Assembly (NCBI GenBank): GCA_965660145.1
Contig: CBFHYX010000001.1
Span: forward strand, 186,001 to 250,000
DNA from: JABURQ01 sp029243145
Lineage (GTDB): Bacteria > Planctomycetota > Planctomycetia > Planctomycetales > Planctomycetaceae
DNA: 64,000 nt
Direction: 5' to 3'
Part shown: in pieces, positions 54,927-62,764 of the stretch
Numbering within the stretch: the first letter of the stretch is position 1
Layout of the letters: the number at the start of each line of letters is the position of its first letter
Notes under the pieces: generated by a model
Database searches by the model: none
What the model was told of the DNA's origin: nothing
The model's input: only the letters and a program-made list of their open reading frames with translations
Translations under genes and position numbers: made by a program

Positions 54927-55433
54927 TTAAAAAGGAACAAAGTGATGGACAGCGATAATTGTTCTGAAGATCGGCATACTCCTCAAAATCGTCGAACCTC
55001 CGTCTCTAAGCTTCGACGCAATCAACGTTATTGTCCGAGCTTGACCGCCCGTCCCGAACAAACCGACCGTGCGACTTTCGGGACGGGCCATGGCAGCCGT
55101 CGCGACTCCACTCGCAGCACCGGTGCGCAATTGTCCCAGATAGTCGGCTTTGATGAACGCGGCCATCTCGCCGGTTTCGTTATCGTAGATCGCGACGTGA
55201 AACTTGGCCCCATGTTTTGTGGTCGTGTAATTCTTCCAGCCGACGTATCCGAGATACTCGGCTCCCGCACAGAGCGAATGCAGCACGATCCCGGGCGCTT
55301 TGGCGCGTCGGCGAGAGACATTCATTGCTCTGCCGTCCGCCCATTGCAGGAATGCTTCTTGGACCACATCGACGGCGGTCGACATATCAACGAGAGATTT
55401 GACATTTTTCTCGATGAGAAATAATGCGGTCAT
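54927..55433 (-). pseudogene. Truncated ornithine cyclodeaminase/mu-crystallin family gene
   Basis: The frame encodes the N-terminal half of an ornithine cyclodeaminase/mu-crystallin protein: VDMSTAVDVVQEAFLQWADG, KFHVAIYDNETGEMAAFIKA, and the NAD-binding start TVGLFGTGGQART. The family is usually about 310-330 residues, but here similarity stops after the first glycine-rich loop, near residue 135, and the final 30 residues are unlike the family. A stop follows. The rest of the Rossmann domain and the catalytic end are missing from the sequence downstream. It is best read as a deletion-made pseudogene. Confidence 0.75.
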
Positions 55434-55485
55434 AGGAACCAACTTTGTGTTTGCCCGGCGTGCGTGCTTACGCGGCTCAGAATAG

Positions 55486-57018
55486 TCATTCCACCAGCTT
55501 GGCAATCTTGGCGTAATCGCCTTTCAGCGATTGATACAGATCGCCGTAGATTGGGTAATGTTTGTTGTAGGTCTTCTTCGTTTTTGCAATCGGTTTTGTT
55601 TCGGTGACGGTTTCAATCGTCGCATTGCAGGCTTCAACGACATCTTTATAGGCGCCCGTTCCCGCAGCGGCGAGCAGAGCGACACCGAAGGCCGGGCCTT
55701 CCTCGGCATTGATGGTGACACACTTGTGTCCATAAATGTCGGCTTGCATCTGACGCCAGAACTCCGAACGGGCTCCACCACCCGAAAGTCGAATCTCTTT
55801 GACGGGAACATCGAGCCCTTTAATGATCTCCAGCGAATCCCGCATCGCGTAGGTGGCACCTTCCATGACGGCACGTCCCATGTGTCCTTTGCCATGTCGC
55901 AGAGAGAGACCGACCCACGCTCCATGCGCGTTCGGGTCTGCGTGAGGTGTTCGTTCACCGGTCAAGTACGGCAAGAAGTAGAGACCTTCCGAACCGGCAG
56001 GACACTCGGCGGCAGATTGAGTGATCAATTCGTACGGATCGACTTTTTGTTTCTTCGCCTGCGCGACTTCTTCCTGACACAATTGATTGCGATACCATTG
56101 CAACGAACCCCCCGCCGACAAGACGACTCCCATGATGTGCCATTTGTCGCGAACCGCATGGCAGAAGGTATGTACTCGCCCGGAGGGATCATATTGAATC
56201 TCATCGCTATGCGCGAAGACGACTCCACTTGTCCCCATCGTGGCCGAGATGATTCCTTTTCTCACGATACCATTCCCGATGGCCGATGCCGCTTGATCTC
56301 CACCGCCACCGACGACGGGAGTTCCCGCGTTCAAGCCGAGCAGCTTGGCACTTTCGGTGGTCAATTCGCCCGAGACTTCCTCAGACTCAAAGACTTTGGG
56401 AAGCAGGTCGCGAGAAAGATCGAGTTTGCCGAGCAGTTTCTTGGACCAGTTCCGTTTTTTGACATTCAGTAGCAGCGTTCCCGAGGCGTCGCTGACCTCG
56501 GTCGCGAATTCACCCGTGAGTCGAAAGCGGACATAATCTTTAGGCAGGAGAACCTGAGTGGTCTTGTCGAAGTTTTTCGGTTCGTTGTTACGCAACCAGA
56601 GAATCTTAGGAGCCGTGAATCCAGTCAGCGCGGGATTGGCGACCATTTGAATCAGCTTCTTGCGTCCGCCGGCGAGCTTTTCGATCTCGTTGCACTCTGC
56701 GGCGGTCCGTTGGTCGTTCCATAAGAGAGCAGGGCGAATCACTTCGTTCTTTTTATCGAGAAAAACCGAACCGTGCATCTGACCGGAAAGCCCGATCCCT
56801 TTCACGTCGTCGGATTTGATTTTCCCAGCCTTCATGACGGCATTGATGCTGTCGATGGTCGCCTTCCACCAATGTTCGGGCTCTTGCTCTGACCAACCTG
56901 GTTTGGGGCTCGAAAGTGGGTACTCTTCCGTCGCCGATGCGAGGATCGTGCCGTCCTCTTGAATGGCGAGCGTTTTGGTTCCGCTGGTACCGATATCAAC
57001 GCCGAGATAAACACCCAT
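55486..57018 (-). CDS. xylB: Xylulokinase (FGGY family)
   Basis: This 510-residue FGGY kinase phosphorylates D-xylulose to D-xylulose 5-phosphate in the cytoplasm. The start MGVYLGVDIGTSGTKTLAIQ is the phosphate-1 loop. The xylulose-type substrate site is GLSGQMHGSVFLD, with LLWNDQRTAAEC after it. The ATP-binding region has VVGGGGDQAASAIGNG and the FGGY second signature MEGATYAMRDSLE with RLSGGGARSEFWRQM. The ATG has AGGAG nine bases upstream. The truncated cyclodeaminase-like gene lies 52 bp downstream on the same strand. A sugar isomerase-like gene is nearby, so pentose use is plausible. Confidence 0.92.
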   Translation of the reverse strand: MGVYLGVDIGTSGTKTLAIQEDGTILASATEEYPLSSPKPGWSEQEPEHWWKATIDSINAVMKAGKIKSDDVKGIGLSGQMHGSVFLDKKNEVIRPALLWNDQRTAAECNEIEKLAGGRKKLIQMVANPALTGFTAPKILWLRNNEPKNFDKTTQVLLPKDYVRFRLTGEFATEVSDASGTLLLNVKKRNWSKKLLGKLDLSRDLLPKVFESEEVSGELTTESAKLLGLNAGTPVVGGGGDQAASAIGNGIVRKGIISATMGTSGVVFAHSDEIQYDPSGRVHTFCHAVRDKWHIMGVVLSAGGSLQWYRNQLCQEEVAQAKKQKVDPYELITQSAAECPAGSEGLYFLPYLTGERTPHADPNAHGAWVGLSLRHGKGHMGRAVMEGATYAMRDSLEIIKGLDVPVKEIRLSGGGARSEFWRQMQADIYGHKCVTINAEEGPAFGVALLAAAGTGAYKDVVEACNATIETVTETKPIAKTKKTYNKHYPIYGDLYQSLKGDYAKIAKLVE

Positions 57019-57113
57019 TGAAGTCGTCTCCTGCAAGTCATTCGTGTGTGGGATCTACTGTCTCACAGTATAGCATCTGCGAGGTCGAGGATCCTCTCTT
57101 TAACTCGGCAGGG

Positions 57114-57153
57114 CGCATAAAAAAACCGGACGAAATTTGAGCCGTCCGGTTTT
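57114..57153 (-). terminator. Rho-independent terminator after the Cys-rich gene
   Basis: On the minus strand an 11-bp perfect stem (AAAACCGGACG with its complement) encloses a short loop and is followed by a T-run of at least seven. It lies 22 bp after the stop of the Cys-rich protein gene and before xylB. Confidence 0.85.
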
Positions 57154-57174
57154 GATATTCAAACTAAGATTCGA

Positions 57175-58494
57175 TTATTGCACGCAACCTTGAGCCGGTG
57201 CGGCACACGTTTTTTCTTGTGGGCAACAACCTGGATCAACGGGAATTTTGCGGCAAACGGTGCGGGGCACACAGCGAGTTTTGGTCACACACACTTCGCG
57301 ACACACTTTCTTGCACACGGTTTTGAATTTCGTTTCGCAGACGGTGCGGCATTTGGTGTAAGGAACCATTCGTGTTTTGCACTCTTTGACAACCTGACAA
57401 GTCGTGTAAGGAACTTTGACAGTCTTACATTCTTCGACCCAGGTGCAGGTGGTGTGAGGAATTCTGACAGTCTTGCACTCTTCGACCCAGGTACAGGTCG
57501 TTTTGGGAACTTTCTTCGTGCAACATTCTTCCACCCATTTGCAGGTGGTGTAAGGCACTTTGACTGTTTTGCACTCTTCGATCCAAGTGCAACACGTTTT
57601 AGGAACTTTCTTGGTGATGGTGCAAGGAACCTTTTTGCAAACCGTGTAAGGAACTTTCTTGTGACAGACTTGCTGTTCGTAGCGAGTGCAACAAACCGTT
57701 TTCTTGACCACTTTGGGAACCCACACTTTGCGGCAAATCATTTTGGGTTGTGGAGCACAACAGTCAGCAGCGACGTGACCAGCATCAGCACATTCTGTCG
57801 GAGCGGCACAGCCGGGATCGACCGCACAAGGTTCCATGACGGTATTCCATTCACCGCAGCAAACATCGACCTCTTTGGTGTAATGAACCGGCTTGCAAGT
57901 CGTGTAACAGACATCTTTGTAGCAAGTTTCATATTGATTCTTGTAAGTGGTGCATGACACATCACAATACGTCGTCTTGTAGCAAGGACGCTTGGTCTTC
58001 ACACACTTCTCTTTGTAGCAAGTTTGGTAGACTGGTTTTCTGACGGTATAACAAACATCTTTGTAGGTTGTCTTGTAACACGGCTTTTTCGTTTTGACAC
58101 ACTTTTCGCGATAGCAAGTCTGATAGATGGGGCGTTTTGTCTTGACGCACTTTTCTTTGTAGCACGTCTGGTAGACTTTGCGTTTCGCGGTGTAGGTTTC
58201 AGGACGATAGCACGTCTCGTACACCTTCTTCTCGCAACAGACGGGAACTTGCTCGTAGATGGTGTCGAACACCTTCTCTTTGCAAGTGTAGTGCTCAGTT
58301 TCCCAGACGGTCTCTTTGACGACTTTGTATTCGACACAGCAATCGCGCGCTTCGCAGAACAATCCGCAAGGCATGATCTCTTGGTCGGGACAGTTGTTGT
58401 AACTGGCCGCGCCGCAGTAACCGGCGTCTGCCTGAGACATCCCGAAAGAGGCCAGCAGGGTCAAAACAAACGTCATTCCAATAAGGCGATTCAT
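57175..58494 (-). CDS. Secreted Cys-rich repeat protein (planctomycete YTV type)
   Basis: This 439-residue protein has a signal peptide (LIGMTFVLTLLASFGMSQADAG) and about 60 cysteines in the mature part. The N-terminal half repeats the pattern YQTCYKEKCVKTKRP and YKTTYKDVCYT. The C-terminal half repeats KVPYTTCKWVEECKT and ends KVCREVCVTKTRC. KVPYTV-like units match the YTV motif reported for Cys-rich planctomycete wall proteins. It probably forms a disulfide-bonded structural layer. Internal repeats may allow slippage. In-frame ATGs exist 17 and 37 codons upstream; the one opening the signal peptide was used. A terminator follows the gene. Confidence 0.85.
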   Translation of the reverse strand: MNRLIGMTFVLTLLASFGMSQADAGYCGAASYNNCPDQEIMPCGLFCEARDCCVEYKVVKETVWETEHYTCKEKVFDTIYEQVPVCCEKKVYETCYRPETYTAKRKVYQTCYKEKCVKTKRPIYQTCYREKCVKTKKPCYKTTYKDVCYTVRKPVYQTCYKEKCVKTKRPCYKTTYCDVSCTTYKNQYETCYKDVCYTTCKPVHYTKEVDVCCGEWNTVMEPCAVDPGCAAPTECADAGHVAADCCAPQPKMICRKVWVPKVVKKTVCCTRYEQQVCHKKVPYTVCKKVPCTITKKVPKTCCTWIEECKTVKVPYTTCKWVEECCTKKVPKTTCTWVEECKTVRIPHTTCTWVEECKTVKVPYTTCQVVKECKTRMVPYTKCRTVCETKFKTVCKKVCREVCVTKTRCVPRTVCRKIPVDPGCCPQEKTCAAPAQGCVQ

Positions 58495-58874
58495 AGCCAA
58501 GTTCCCCAGCTCCTCTGAGTCCATCGATGGTGTTGACCGATTCATGACGGAATATCTCCACGTGTGTAGAGTCCCCAACATTATCTGTACTCGGCAGTCT
58601 GACACACTTATCTCTATTGATTCCGAAAATAAAGAACGACTTCACCGAAATTCTCTCAAACCCCTGAGTGACAGGTACGGCACAACCGTTACACTCATCC
58701 CAGTCTCTGGTGTCAAAATAGAGAGTCTTTAACGATCACAATTACTATGCGGCAAACTCGGCGACCTCGAAAGCACAATTGATTCGTGATACTCTTTGGA
58801 TCATCGGCAAAGGTTGCCGGTCTCGTCATTTCTATCCCTCAGCGCGCTGAGTATTTTTCATCAGGACATCAATT
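58495..58874. other. Divergent promoter region, no gene seen
   Basis: This 380-bp spacer separates the Cys-rich gene from the sugar isomerase-like gene. I see a perfect 14-bp palindrome near its right end (listed separately) and no believable coding frame. Confidence 0.5.
58838..58851. promoter_or_regulatory. Perfect 14-bp palindrome upstream of the isomerase-like gene
   Basis: CTCAGCGCGCTGAG is fully palindromic with no loop, so it is more likely a protein-binding site than a hairpin. It lies 23 bp before the ATG and before an AGGA ribosome-binding site. Confidence 0.4.
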
Positions 58875-59699
58875 ATGAAATTCGCCATCTGTCAGGAACT
58901 CTACGAAGACTGGGCGTGGGAACGGCAATGTCAATTTTCCGCAGAGCTGGGATACACTGGGCTAGAGCTTGCCCCGTTCACTCTGGCAGAAAAGATTTCC
59001 GATGTTTCAGCGGCAGAGCGCCAGCAATTACGAAAAGTGGCCGAAGATCATGGCCTGCAAATTATCGGTTTACATTGGTTGCTCGCTAAGACGGAAGGAT
59101 TACATCTAACGACGGCCCATCAATCGGTCCGCGATGCAACCGCCGACTATCTAATTGAACTGGGAGAAGCCTGTGCTGACTTCGGTGGAGACTTGATGGT
59201 CTTCGGCTCACCGTTTCAACGAAACCTGGAAGAGGGTCTCAGGGAGGACCAAGCGTACGAGAACGCGGCAGAAGTCTTCCGAAAAGTGATGCCGATCATT
59301 GCAGAACGAAATGTGCGAATTTGCATGGAGCCGTTAACTCCCAAAGAAACCGATTTTGTCAACACATGTGCGAATGGAGTACGGTTGATCGAAATGGTGG
59401 ATCATCCTTTGTTTGTTCTGCACCAGGATGTGAAAGCCATGCTGGGGGCTGAAACCGATACTCTTCCCGATTTAATCCATCGTCATGCAGAGATCACTGG
59501 CCACTTTCATGTGAACGATACCAATTTGTTGGGACCGGGTATGGGAGAGACAAAGTATGAACCAATCATGAAAGCTCTGGTCGAAAGTGGTTACTCGGGA
59601 TGGGTGTCTGTGGAAGTATTTGACTACTCACCCGGTTGTGAAAAGATCGCGCGCGAGAGCATTGAGTATCTCAAAGGGGTCTTAAATTCGTTGAAGTGA
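58875..59699 (+). CDS. Sugar phosphate isomerase/epimerase family protein (TIM barrel)
   Basis: This 274-residue protein is an AP-endonuclease-2/xylose-isomerase-like TIM barrel. Elements are GYTGLELAPFTLAEKISDVS, GLQIIGLHWLLA, and CMEPLTPKETDFVN with Glu as metal ligand. Other ligands are expected at HQDVKAML, GHFHVNDTN (His) and VSVEVFDY (Glu). The spread of Glu, Asp, His and Glu residues fits a divalent-metal isomerase or epimerase. AGGA lies nine bases before the ATG. The substrate is unknown; a sugar or inositol is likely. It is divergent from the Cys-rich gene. Confidence 0.85.
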   Translation: MKFAICQELYEDWAWERQCQFSAELGYTGLELAPFTLAEKISDVSAAERQQLRKVAEDHGLQIIGLHWLLAKTEGLHLTTAHQSVRDATADYLIELGEACADFGGDLMVFGSPFQRNLEEGLREDQAYENAAEVFRKVMPIIAERNVRICMEPLTPKETDFVNTCANGVRLIEMVDHPLFVLHQDVKAMLGAETDTLPDLIHRHAEITGHFHVNDTNLLGPGMGETKYEPIMKALVESGYSGWVSVEVFDYSPGCEKIARESIEYLKGVLNSLK

Positions 59700-60254
59700 C
59701 CTTTGTCGCATAGTTTTTCAAAAAAAACTCGAAATATTTTTTCCGCTCTTTTGGCTCTTGTGGAGTCTCTCACAAAACAACAACGCGCGACTCGTTGACA
59801 ATGTTGGCATTGAGGATTATTTCGATTTCATTTTGATCAATGGCAATATAACACTGTAATTCATGCTGTTTTTATTTGTGTTCGTTTTTTTGCAGTGGAA
59901 GAAGGAATCCCAAACGTGAGTCGCAACGTTCCATCAACAAAACGATTGCTTACAAAAACGTCTTCGTTTCGATTTGTGAGAAACGTGTTGAGATGCCTGT
60001 GAATGAAAACAAAGGGCTTGCAGATTTCGAGAAAAAAATTAGCATAATGATCACGTTGCTGATGAAACGATGGAGTGTTGAAAGAGACAAGTCAGCTTTG
60101 ATTCGCGCTCGACAAACTTCATCGTTCACTCAGCCCAACTTGTCACGGTTGACAAGATGTGAATTGGACACGTTTGGGTGACGACAGAAACCGTTCAGCT
60201 TCCGGTTTGCCGGCGGTTCAAAAGTCACCGGATAGAATTTTAAGGAGATTTAAG
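59700..60254. other. Intergenic region before the histone-like gene
   Basis: This 555-bp stretch has no believable coding frame; two frames reach 60-100 codons but lack structure or homology. It is AT-rich in its first part. Near the right end lies a CTTGTCA/TGACAAG inverted repeat, listed separately, and a TTGACA box inside it. Confidence 0.45.
60139..60156. promoter_or_regulatory. 7-bp inverted repeat overlapping a TTGACA box
   Basis: CTTGTCA and TGACAAG are perfect arms around a four-base centre. The right arm contains TTGACA, a possible -35 element, about 100 bp before the Lys/Ala-rich gene. No clear -10 was found. Confidence 0.35.
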
Positions 60255-60419
60255 GTGGCTAAGAAGAAAGCAGCCAAGAAAAAAGCAACGAAGAAAAAAG
60301 CAGCTAAGAAAAAGGCTCCTGCTAAGAAGAAGGCAGCTAAGAAAAAGGCTCCTGCTAAGAAGAAGGCAGCCAAGAAAAAAGCTCCTGCTAAGAAGAAAGC
60401 TACTGCGAAGAAGAAGTAG
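60255..60419 (+). CDS. Lys/Ala-rich histone H1-like protein
   Basis: This 54-residue protein consists almost wholly of Lys, Ala and Pro: KKKAAKKKA units, then KKKAPAKKKAA repeated about three times. The start is a GTG with AAGGAG seven bases upstream. At the DNA level the 33-bp unit is nearly exact, so repeat number may vary by slippage. Such tails resemble chlamydial Hc1/Hc2 and the histone H1-like proteins of planctomycetes, which bind DNA. There is no folded domain. A rho-independent-type hairpin follows the stop after about 55 bases, so it is a single-gene transcript. Confidence 0.85.
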   Translation: MAKKKAAKKKATKKKAAKKKAPAKKKAAKKKAPAKKKAAKKKAPAKKKATAKKK

Positions 60420-60843
60420 TCCGCTTTCTGCTGGCTTGGTCATTCAATTACCAGCCATCATTGTTACAACGAGAAAGAAGCGATCGCAATTTTTTGCGAT
60501 CGCTTCTTCTATTTGATGATCCTCGTTTTGTGATGACTCTCGGCACGGCTCAATCATCGGCCACAGCACTCACACTTCAGCAAAATACTTTCCCGGTCAT
60601 AAACAGACCGTCTTTCACCGAACATGTCGCTCTCAGGTCACGCTTCATTCTGAGGTGATCAGCAAACTCCAGAAGTCATGGAAAACGGAAATCAGTGAAA
60701 ATGAGTTCTCTACCGAATGGAGATCTCTCGGACGTCATACTCACGAAACTGCTCAGTCCTTGCTCATGCCTGTGTATTAAGATTTATCCATATCTTAAGC
60801 GATTTCTATTCCTTATTCACACACACATCTGAGGATCGTTTTC
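60420..60843. other. Intergenic region with terminator
   Basis: This 424-bp stretch has no believable coding frame. It contains the terminator of the Lys/Ala-rich gene and presumably the promoter of the DUF1559 remnant. Confidence 0.5.
60476..60507 (+). terminator. Hairpin terminator after the Lys/Ala-rich gene
   Basis: A perfect 14-bp stem, AGAAGCGATCGCAA with its complement, encloses a TTTT loop. A short T-containing tail follows (TCTATTTG). The GCGATCGC core is itself a palindrome. The stem is strong, but the T-run is weak on this strand. Confidence 0.75.
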
Positions 60844-61254
60844 ATGCTCACTCATCGAAAGATGAAGCGTGGCTTCACGCTGATCGAATTATTAGTGGTC
60901 ATTGCCATCATTGCCGTCTTGGTCGCTTTGTTACTCCCCGCCGTTCAACAGGCGCGAGAAGCGGCTCGCCGCAGTACCTGCAAAAACAATATGAAGCAGT
61001 TGGGGCTCGAGTTTCACAACTATCACGATACCTTCACCATGTTTCCTCCGGCCAGTTCTGCGGATGGAGTCGGAAATAATATGGACCGAGTCGATGCTTG
61101 GGGTTGGTCTTTACGTTTGTTGCCCTACATCGATCAAGCACCGCTCCATAGATCGGTATCGGAACACCTTCTCGAGTCCCCCGAGATCCGGGTAACATGG
61201 CAAACCCATTGTTTATGGCGAGATTCAATTTTTGGCCCAGCCGGGTCAAGATAG
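60844..61254 (+). pseudogene. 5' remnant of a DUF1559 prepilin-like gene
   Basis: The frame starts with MKRGFTLIELLVVIAIIAVL and VQQAREAARRSTCKNN, identical in the signal to the DUF1559 protein at 3.9-4.9 kb. It goes on through MKQLGLEFHNYHDTFTMFPP and DAWGWSLRLLPYIDQAPLH, about 100 residues. After roughly residue 115 the similarity ends; the last residues (RVTWQTHCLWRDS) are out-of-frame readings of another gene. The family is normally about 300-350 residues, so two thirds are gone. The cut joins the 3' remnant described next. Confidence 0.85.
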
Positions 61255-61552
61255 CTCACCACCATCAGGATTCGCCGAAATCATTGACGGAAAATACACC
61301 ACCGTGGAAACGGGTCAAGGTATCGCTCCGGGAAAATATACGCTGCGAATTTCCGCCTATGATGGGAAGTTTGCCGAAGTCGAAAATGAAGATGAAACTG
61401 CAGAGAGTGCTGCAGCAGGACCGAACCCGTTATTTATTGATTATGAAATCGAAGCCGAGCTGACTCCTCCTGAGCAGAATTTTGAAGTCCCCGCCGACGC
61501 GGAGGGACACGGCGTTTCCCGCAATGGAAATTCGAGAGCTTCGGAACCGTGA
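61196..61552 (+). pseudogene. 3' remnant of a carboxypeptidase-regulatory-like lipoprotein gene
   Basis: In the frame one base from the DUF1559 remnant the sequence reads GKPIVYGEIQFLAQPGQDS, SGFAEIIDGKYTTVETGQG and APGKYTLRISAYDGKF, then NPLFIDYEIEAELTPPEQNF and ends EVPADAEG. This is the C-terminal two thirds of the small planctomycete transthyretin/carboxypeptidase-regulatory protein that often follows a DUF1559 gene. A TAA lies in the same frame just before GKPIV, and the signal peptide and lipobox are missing. It therefore lacks a start and is a remnant. Confidence 0.75.
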
Positions 61553-61570
61553 TCTGCTAGAGCAAAGAAC

Positions 61571-62686
61571 TCACAATCTAAGTTCCTCAACCGTATTCCA
61601 ATCGACTTCGACGCCCAATCCGGGGCGGTCGCTGATGGTGATCGTTGGTCCGTCGATCACAAGCGGTTCTTTCACCACGCTGACCGAATGATAATCGGGG
61701 CCCATAATGTCGCCCGGATATTTTTCCACGTTCATGTTGTCATGAGCCAGTACCAAGTGACACATGGCTGCCGAGGCAATGTCGAGTTCCAGATTGGATC
61801 CAATCGAACAGGCGACATTGTGCTGTGCGGCTAAGGCAACAATCTCCAACGATTTTCGCAGTCCCCCGTTTTTGCCGGGGTAAACGCTAATCACGTCACA
61901 CGCATCGTGCCGAAGGCATTCCCGGGCGTGATTGAGATCGAAACAGATGTCATCCGCCATCACTTCGGGTTTGATAGATCGGCGAACTTCTGCCAACCCG
62001 GCGTAATCGTCTCTCGGAGTCGGCTGTTCAAACAAGCCTACGTTGCAATCAGCCACTTGTTGAGCCATCTCAATCGCCGTCGCGACATCAAAGCCACAAT
62101 TCGCATCGATCACCATTTCGTAATCGAGGCCGATGGTTTCCCGGACGATACGAACTCGTTCCACATCTTCTTCGAGTTTTGTACCGACTTTCACCTTGAT
62201 GGTCGTGAATCCGTTTTCGATCAACTGACGGGCTCGCTCTCGGGCACGGTCGGGAGCATAAGCGCCCATCGAAAATCGACACTTAATGGTGTGGGATCGC
62301 GCGGGCCCCCCGAGAAGTTGATAGACCGGCTGTCCACGATCTTTCCCTTGAATGTCCCACAACGCCATCTCTATCGCCGACTTGGCAAACCAATTCCCCA
62401 CAGCACATTGATCCATGAGTGTATCGATTCTTTCGACATCGCAGGGGTCACAACCAATCAAGGCCGGCGCAAAAGCGCGGTCAACGATTGCCTGAACACT
62501 CCAAACCGTTTCACCACTCCAACGCGGCATAACGGTTGCTTCGCCCACGCCATCAATATCAGCGTCCGTCTCCACACGAACAATCAGATACTCAGAAACC
62601 TGATGGTGGCCGAGAGCCGAGATCATATGGTATTCGGGTTTCAGCGGAATCCTGACCGGATAGCTGATGATCTTTGTGATTTTCAT
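61571..62686 (-). CDS. Mandelate racemase/muconate lactonizing enzyme family protein
   Basis: This 371-residue enolase-superfamily enzyme has the MLE-type layout. The K-x-K acid/base motif is TTIKVKVG near residue 162. Metal ligands are MVIDANCGFD, GLFEQPTPRDD and VMADDICFD. A second acid/base Lys is seen in VYPGKNGGLRKS. The N-terminal capping domain runs to about residue 125 (WFAKSAIEMALWDIQGK). This family covers dipeptide epimerase, o-succinylbenzoate synthase, N-acyl amino acid racemase and cycloisomerase functions. The exact reaction is not fixed. It lies convergent to the chimeric remnant and divergent from the ceramidase-like gene. Confidence 0.9.
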   Translation of the reverse strand: MKITKIISYPVRIPLKPEYHMISALGHHQVSEYLIVRVETDADIDGVGEATVMPRWSGETVWSVQAIVDRAFAPALIGCDPCDVERIDTLMDQCAVGNWFAKSAIEMALWDIQGKDRGQPVYQLLGGPARSHTIKCRFSMGAYAPDRARERARQLIENGFTTIKVKVGTKLEEDVERVRIVRETIGLDYEMVIDANCGFDVATAIEMAQQVADCNVGLFEQPTPRDDYAGLAEVRRSIKPEVMADDICFDLNHARECLRHDACDVISVYPGKNGGLRKSLEIVALAAQHNVACSIGSNLELDIASAAMCHLVLAHDNMNVEKYPGDIMGPDYHSVSVVKEPLVIDGPTITISDRPGLGVEVDWNTVEELRL

Positions 62687-62764
62687 CGTTTTTCCCTGTA
62701 GAATAGATCACGTCCGGGAGCGTCACCGCTCGATGTGATGTCTACCAAGTGTGTGGAGTCCGTC

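Noticed and set aside
55531..56472. 313-codon open frame opposite xylulokinase
   Set aside because: The minus strand carries complete FGGY kinase motifs; the plus-strand frame has no domain and no ribosome-binding site.
57178..57957. 259-codon open frame on the plus strand opposite the Cys-rich gene
   Set aside because: It is the antisense of a repeat-rich gene; the repeated Phe/Asp/Gly pattern mirrors the Cys/Lys repeats, and the minus-strand gene has the signal peptide and terminator.
59876..60181. 101-codon frame in the spacer before the histone-like gene
   Set aside because: No homology, composition like non-coding DNA, and it overlaps the inverted repeat and likely promoter of the downstream gene.
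60255..60419. Regular repeats that could be taken for a CRISPR array
   Set aside because: Repeats are in frame, contiguous and encode KKKAPAKKKAA units; there are no unique spacers.
61907..62701. 264-codon open frame opposite the enolase-superfamily gene
   Set aside because: Shadow of a gene with all catalytic motifs on the minus strand.
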